64,000 nt of DNA, taken from Paracoccaceae bacterium. GTDB taxonomy: Bacteria > Pseudomonadota > Alphaproteobacteria > Rhodobacterales > Rhodobacteraceae. The translations under genes and the position numbers were made by a program. The stretch's first letter is position 1. Each line of letters starts with the position of its first letter. Below, piece after piece: positions 61,773-64,000 of this stretch. The DNA is taken from contig JAIXZW010000005.1 in the NCBI GenBank assembly GCA_027489375.1, forward strand, positions 124,001 to 188,000. The letters run 5' to 3'. The notes below the pieces were generated by a model that did no database searches, was not told the DNA's origin, and saw only the letters and a program-made list of their open reading frames with translations.

Positions 61773-63208
61773 TCATCCGCAAGAAACATCTGCAGATGCT
61801 GGGGGCCAACTGGCTTCCCTTTGCCGATGTGGCCTCGGCCGACCTGTCGCTGTCCGCCCTGCTGCGCATGTCGCTGTTCCAGGTTTCGGTCGGCATGGCC
61901 TCGGTCCTGCTTCTGGGCACGCTGAACCGCGTGATGATCGTCGAACTTGGCCTGCCCGCGATGGTCGTGGCCGCGATGATCGCCATTCCCGTCCTCGTCG
62001 CCCCCTTCCGCGCCCTTCTCGGCCACCGCTCCGACACGCACCGTTCCGCGCTGGGGTGGAAGCGCGTGCCTTACCTCTGGTTCGGCTCGCTCTGGCAGAT
62101 GGGCGGCCTTGCCGTCATGCCCTTCGCCCTGCTCGTCCTGTCGGGCGACCGTACGTTCGAGGTGCCTTATGCGGGCGAAATCCTCGCCGCCATCGCCTTC
62201 CTGATGACGGGCCTCGGCATGCACATGACGCAAACCGCAGGTCTGGCGCTGGCCTCGGACCGCGCGAGCGACGAGACGCGGCCCCGCGTCGTGGCGCTGC
62301 TTTACGTGATGAACCTCCTTGGCATGGGGCTTTCGGCCATCATCGTCGGCTGGCTGCTGCGCGACTTCGCCCCCCTGACGCTGGTCAAGGTGGTGCAGGG
62401 CTGCGGGCTTGCGACGCTGGTCCTCAACATCATCGCGCTCTGGAAGCAGGAACGCTTCCGCCCGATGACCAAGGACGAACGCGAAGCCCCCCGCCCGAAG
62501 TTTTCGGACGCATGGGCCGACCTCATGTCCGGCGGCACCGCAGGGCGGCTGCTCGTCGTCGTGGTGCTCGGCACGCTCGGCTTCAACATGCAGGACGTGC
62601 TGCTCGAACCCTATGGCGGCGAGATCCTCGGCCTTTCCGTCTCGCAGACCACGCTCCTGACCGCCATGTCCTCGACCGGCGCGCTTTGCGGCTTCCTCCT
62701 TGCGGGGAAATGGCTTGCGCGCGGGATCGACCCCTACCGCATGGCGGCACGCGGCATCCTTGCGGGGATCGCGGCCTTCTCGGCGGTGATCTTTGCGGGT
62801 GCGCTCCACTCCACCGCGCTCTTCTTCGCGGGTGCGGGCCTCATCGGCTTCGGCGCGGGGCTTTTCGCCATCTCCACCCTCACCGTCGCCATGACCATGT
62901 CGATGGGCGGTCTGGCGGGGGCGGGCATCGCCCTTGGCGCATGGGGGGCGGCGCAGGCCACGGCGCAGGGGCTTTCCATCTTCTTCGGCGGCTCGTTGCG
63001 CGACCTTGTCGGGCATCTGGCCACCCACGGCTGGCTGGGCGCGGGGCTGAACAGCCCCTCGATCGGCTACTCCTTCGTCTACCACCTCGAAATCGGGCTG
63101 CTCTTCGCAACCCTCGCCGTGCTCGGACCCCTCGTCCGCGTCCGGCCCCTGACTGAGACCAAGCCTTCCGGCGATGCGCGTCTTGCCATCGTCGAATTCC
63201 CCACCTGA
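61769..63208 (+). CDS. lhaA: LhaA, BCD-family LH1 assembly factor
   Basis: A 479-residue 12-helix MFS-type protein needed for efficient LH1 assembly, probably by delivering bacteriochlorophyll. Conserved: [40 protein letters not shown] and [20 protein letters not shown]. The start is GTG 61769 (GTGA overlap with bchM, GGAG eight bases upstream); ATG 61751 is an alternative. It precedes puhA by 17 nt. Confidence 0.95.
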   Translation: MIIRKKHLQMLGANWLPFADVASADLSLSALLRMSLFQVSVGMASVLLLGTLNRVMIVELGLPAMVVAAMIAIPVLVAPFRALLGHRSDTHRSALGWKRVPYLWFGSLWQMGGLAVMPFALLVLSGDRTFEVPYAGEILAAIAFLMTGLGMHMTQTAGLALASDRASDETRPRVVALLYVMNLLGMGLSAIIVGWLLRDFAPLTLVKVVQGCGLATLVLNIIALWKQERFRPMTKDEREAPRPKFSDAWADLMSGGTAGRLLVVVVLGTLGFNMQDVLLEPYGGEILGLSVSQTTLLTAMSSTGALCGFLLAGKWLARGIDPYRMAARGILAGIAAFSAVIFAGALHSTALFFAGAGLIGFGAGLFAISTLTVAMTMSMGGLAGAGIALGAWGAAQATAQGLSIFFGGSLRDLVGHLATHGWLGAGLNSPSIGYSFVYHLEIGLLFATLAVLGPLVRVRPLTETKPSGDARLAIVEFPT

Positions 63209-63225
63209 CACCGGAGGACCCTGAA

Positions 63226-63996
63226 ATGGTTGGTGTGACTTTCTTTGGAAATTTCGACTTGGCGAGCCTTGCCATCTGGCTCTTCTGGGCCTTCTTCGCG
63301 CTGCTCGTCTACTACCTGCAAACCGAAAACATGCGCGAGGGCTACCCCTTGGAAACCGAGGACGGCATGCCCGCCCCGAACCAGGGTCCCTTCCCGGTGC
63401 CGAAGCCGAAAACCTTCCGCCTGCCCTTCGGCAAGGGCGAGGTGACGGTGCCGTCCGCCGCCAATGAAGCGGCCCACCGCCGCACCGACCTGAAACTCGC
63501 GCGCACCGCCGTGTCCGAAGGCTTCCCGCATGCCCCCACGGGCGATGCGATGGCCGATGGTGTCGGCCCCGCCTCCTGGGCGCCCCGCCGCGACGAGCCG
63601 GAACTGGATGGCCACGGCCACGCCAAGATCGTCCCGATGGGACAGGCCAAGGGCTTCGTCGTCAGCGCGGGCCGCGATCCGCGTGGTCTGCCCGTGCAGG
63701 CCGCCGACCTCGAAGTCGTGGGCCGCATCTCGGACATGTGGGTCGACGCCCCCGAACAGCTCGTCCGCTATCTCGAGATCGAGCTGAACGATGGCGGCAA
63801 GCGCCTTGTGCCGATGACGCTCGCCCGCATCTGGCCGGACCGCGTCCGCATCCGCGCCATCGCTTCCGACCGTTTCGCGGGCATCCCGCAGACGAAATCC
63901 CTGACCACCGTGACCAAGCTCGAGGAAGACAAGATCTCGGGCTACGTCGCCGGTGGCTGGATGTATGACGCCGCCAAACGCAAGAGCGGCTTCTGA
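63226..63996 (+). CDS. puhA: Photosynthetic reaction centre H subunit
   Basis: A 256-residue subunit with one N-terminal membrane helix ([22 protein letters not shown]) and a cytoplasmic PRC-barrel domain that caps PufL/PufM and controls proton delivery to QB. The body ends [19 protein letters not shown]. The start at 63226 has CCGGAGGACC upstream. Its stop lies 4 nt from the window end, where puhB/puhC would be expected next. Confidence 0.98.
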   Translation: MVGVTFFGNFDLASLAIWLFWAFFALLVYYLQTENMREGYPLETEDGMPAPNQGPFPVPKPKTFRLPFGKGEVTVPSAANEAAHRRTDLKLARTAVSEGFPHAPTGDAMADGVGPASWAPRRDEPELDGHGHAKIVPMGQAKGFVVSAGRDPRGLPVQAADLEVVGRISDMWVDAPEQLVRYLEIELNDGGKRLVPMTLARIWPDRVRIRAIASDRFAGIPQTKSLTTVTKLEEDKISGYVAGGWMYDAAKRKSGF

Positions 63997-64000
63997 ACCA

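Overview
The window is 64 kb of a high-GC alphaproteobacterial chromosome and carries almost all of a photosynthesis gene cluster (PGC) from a purple non-sulfur or aerobic anoxygenic phototroph of the Rhodobacter branch of Rhodobacteraceae. The assignment rests on pufX downstream of pufM (no pufC), a spheroidene-type carotenoid set with crtA, the order puhA-lhaA-bchMLHBNF / ppaA-ppsR / bchEJG-bchP-idi / bchIDO-crtA / crtIB-tspO / crtDC / crtEF / bchCXYZ-pufQBALMX-dxs, and PpsR palindromes at every expected promoter. The genus is not resolved.

Positions 1-21.2 kb hold ordinary housekeeping and catabolic genes: a cut DppC-type permease, a DUF3422 protein, pntAB transhydrogenase, a small membrane methyltransferase, kynU and kynA, a lipoprotein L,D-transpeptidase, a D-lyxose-type isomerase, a class I amidotransferase-like hydrolase, a DUF305 protein, a class V aminotransferase, an MsbA-like exporter followed by ygfZ, a glycosyltransferase-like protein, efp, a DUF6280 protein, a PopZ-like acidic protein, a TolC channel, a Pcm-like methyltransferase and an FAH-family hydrolase.

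Positions 21.3-64 kb are the PGC. The minus-strand superoperon crtEF-bchCXYZ-pufQBALMX ends in two hairpins before dxs. crtD-crtC and crtA-bchI-bchD-bchO run on the plus strand, and crtI-crtB-tspO, bchG-(BCD family transporter)-bchP-idi and bchE-bchJ on the minus strand. The regulators ppaA and ppsR precede the plus-strand bchF-bchN-bchB-bchH-bchL-bchM-lhaA-puhA operon, which ends at the window edge. Together the genes supply isoprenoid precursors (dxs, idi), bacteriochlorophyll a, spheroidene/spheroidenone, LH1 (pufBA), the reaction centre (pufLM, puhA), assembly factors and redox/light control. No puc (LH2), acsF or puhBC genes are in the window.

Eleven TGT-N12-ACA PpsR/CrtJ boxes were found, at bchC (2), crtE/crtD (2), crtI/crtA (2), bchG (2), bchE (1), ppaA (1) and bchF (1). 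An FNR-type box lies upstream of bchE.

I saw no undescribed multi-gene system. The unusual points are in the fine structure. (i) A GC-rich dispersed hairpin repeat with a GAGGATATTT-type core occurs about eleven times, including inside bchB and between coupled bch genes. (ii) A second short palindrome family (TTTTC-GCA/TGC-GAAAA) lies between genes and inside the 3' end of crtA. (iii) Conserved CrtC N-terminal sequence has no start codon and overlaps crtD. (iv) The conserved CrtA N-terminus has no canonical start at the expected place. (v) A strong terminator-like hairpin sits just upstream of dxs. (vi) A PpsR box almost touches the bchG start codon.
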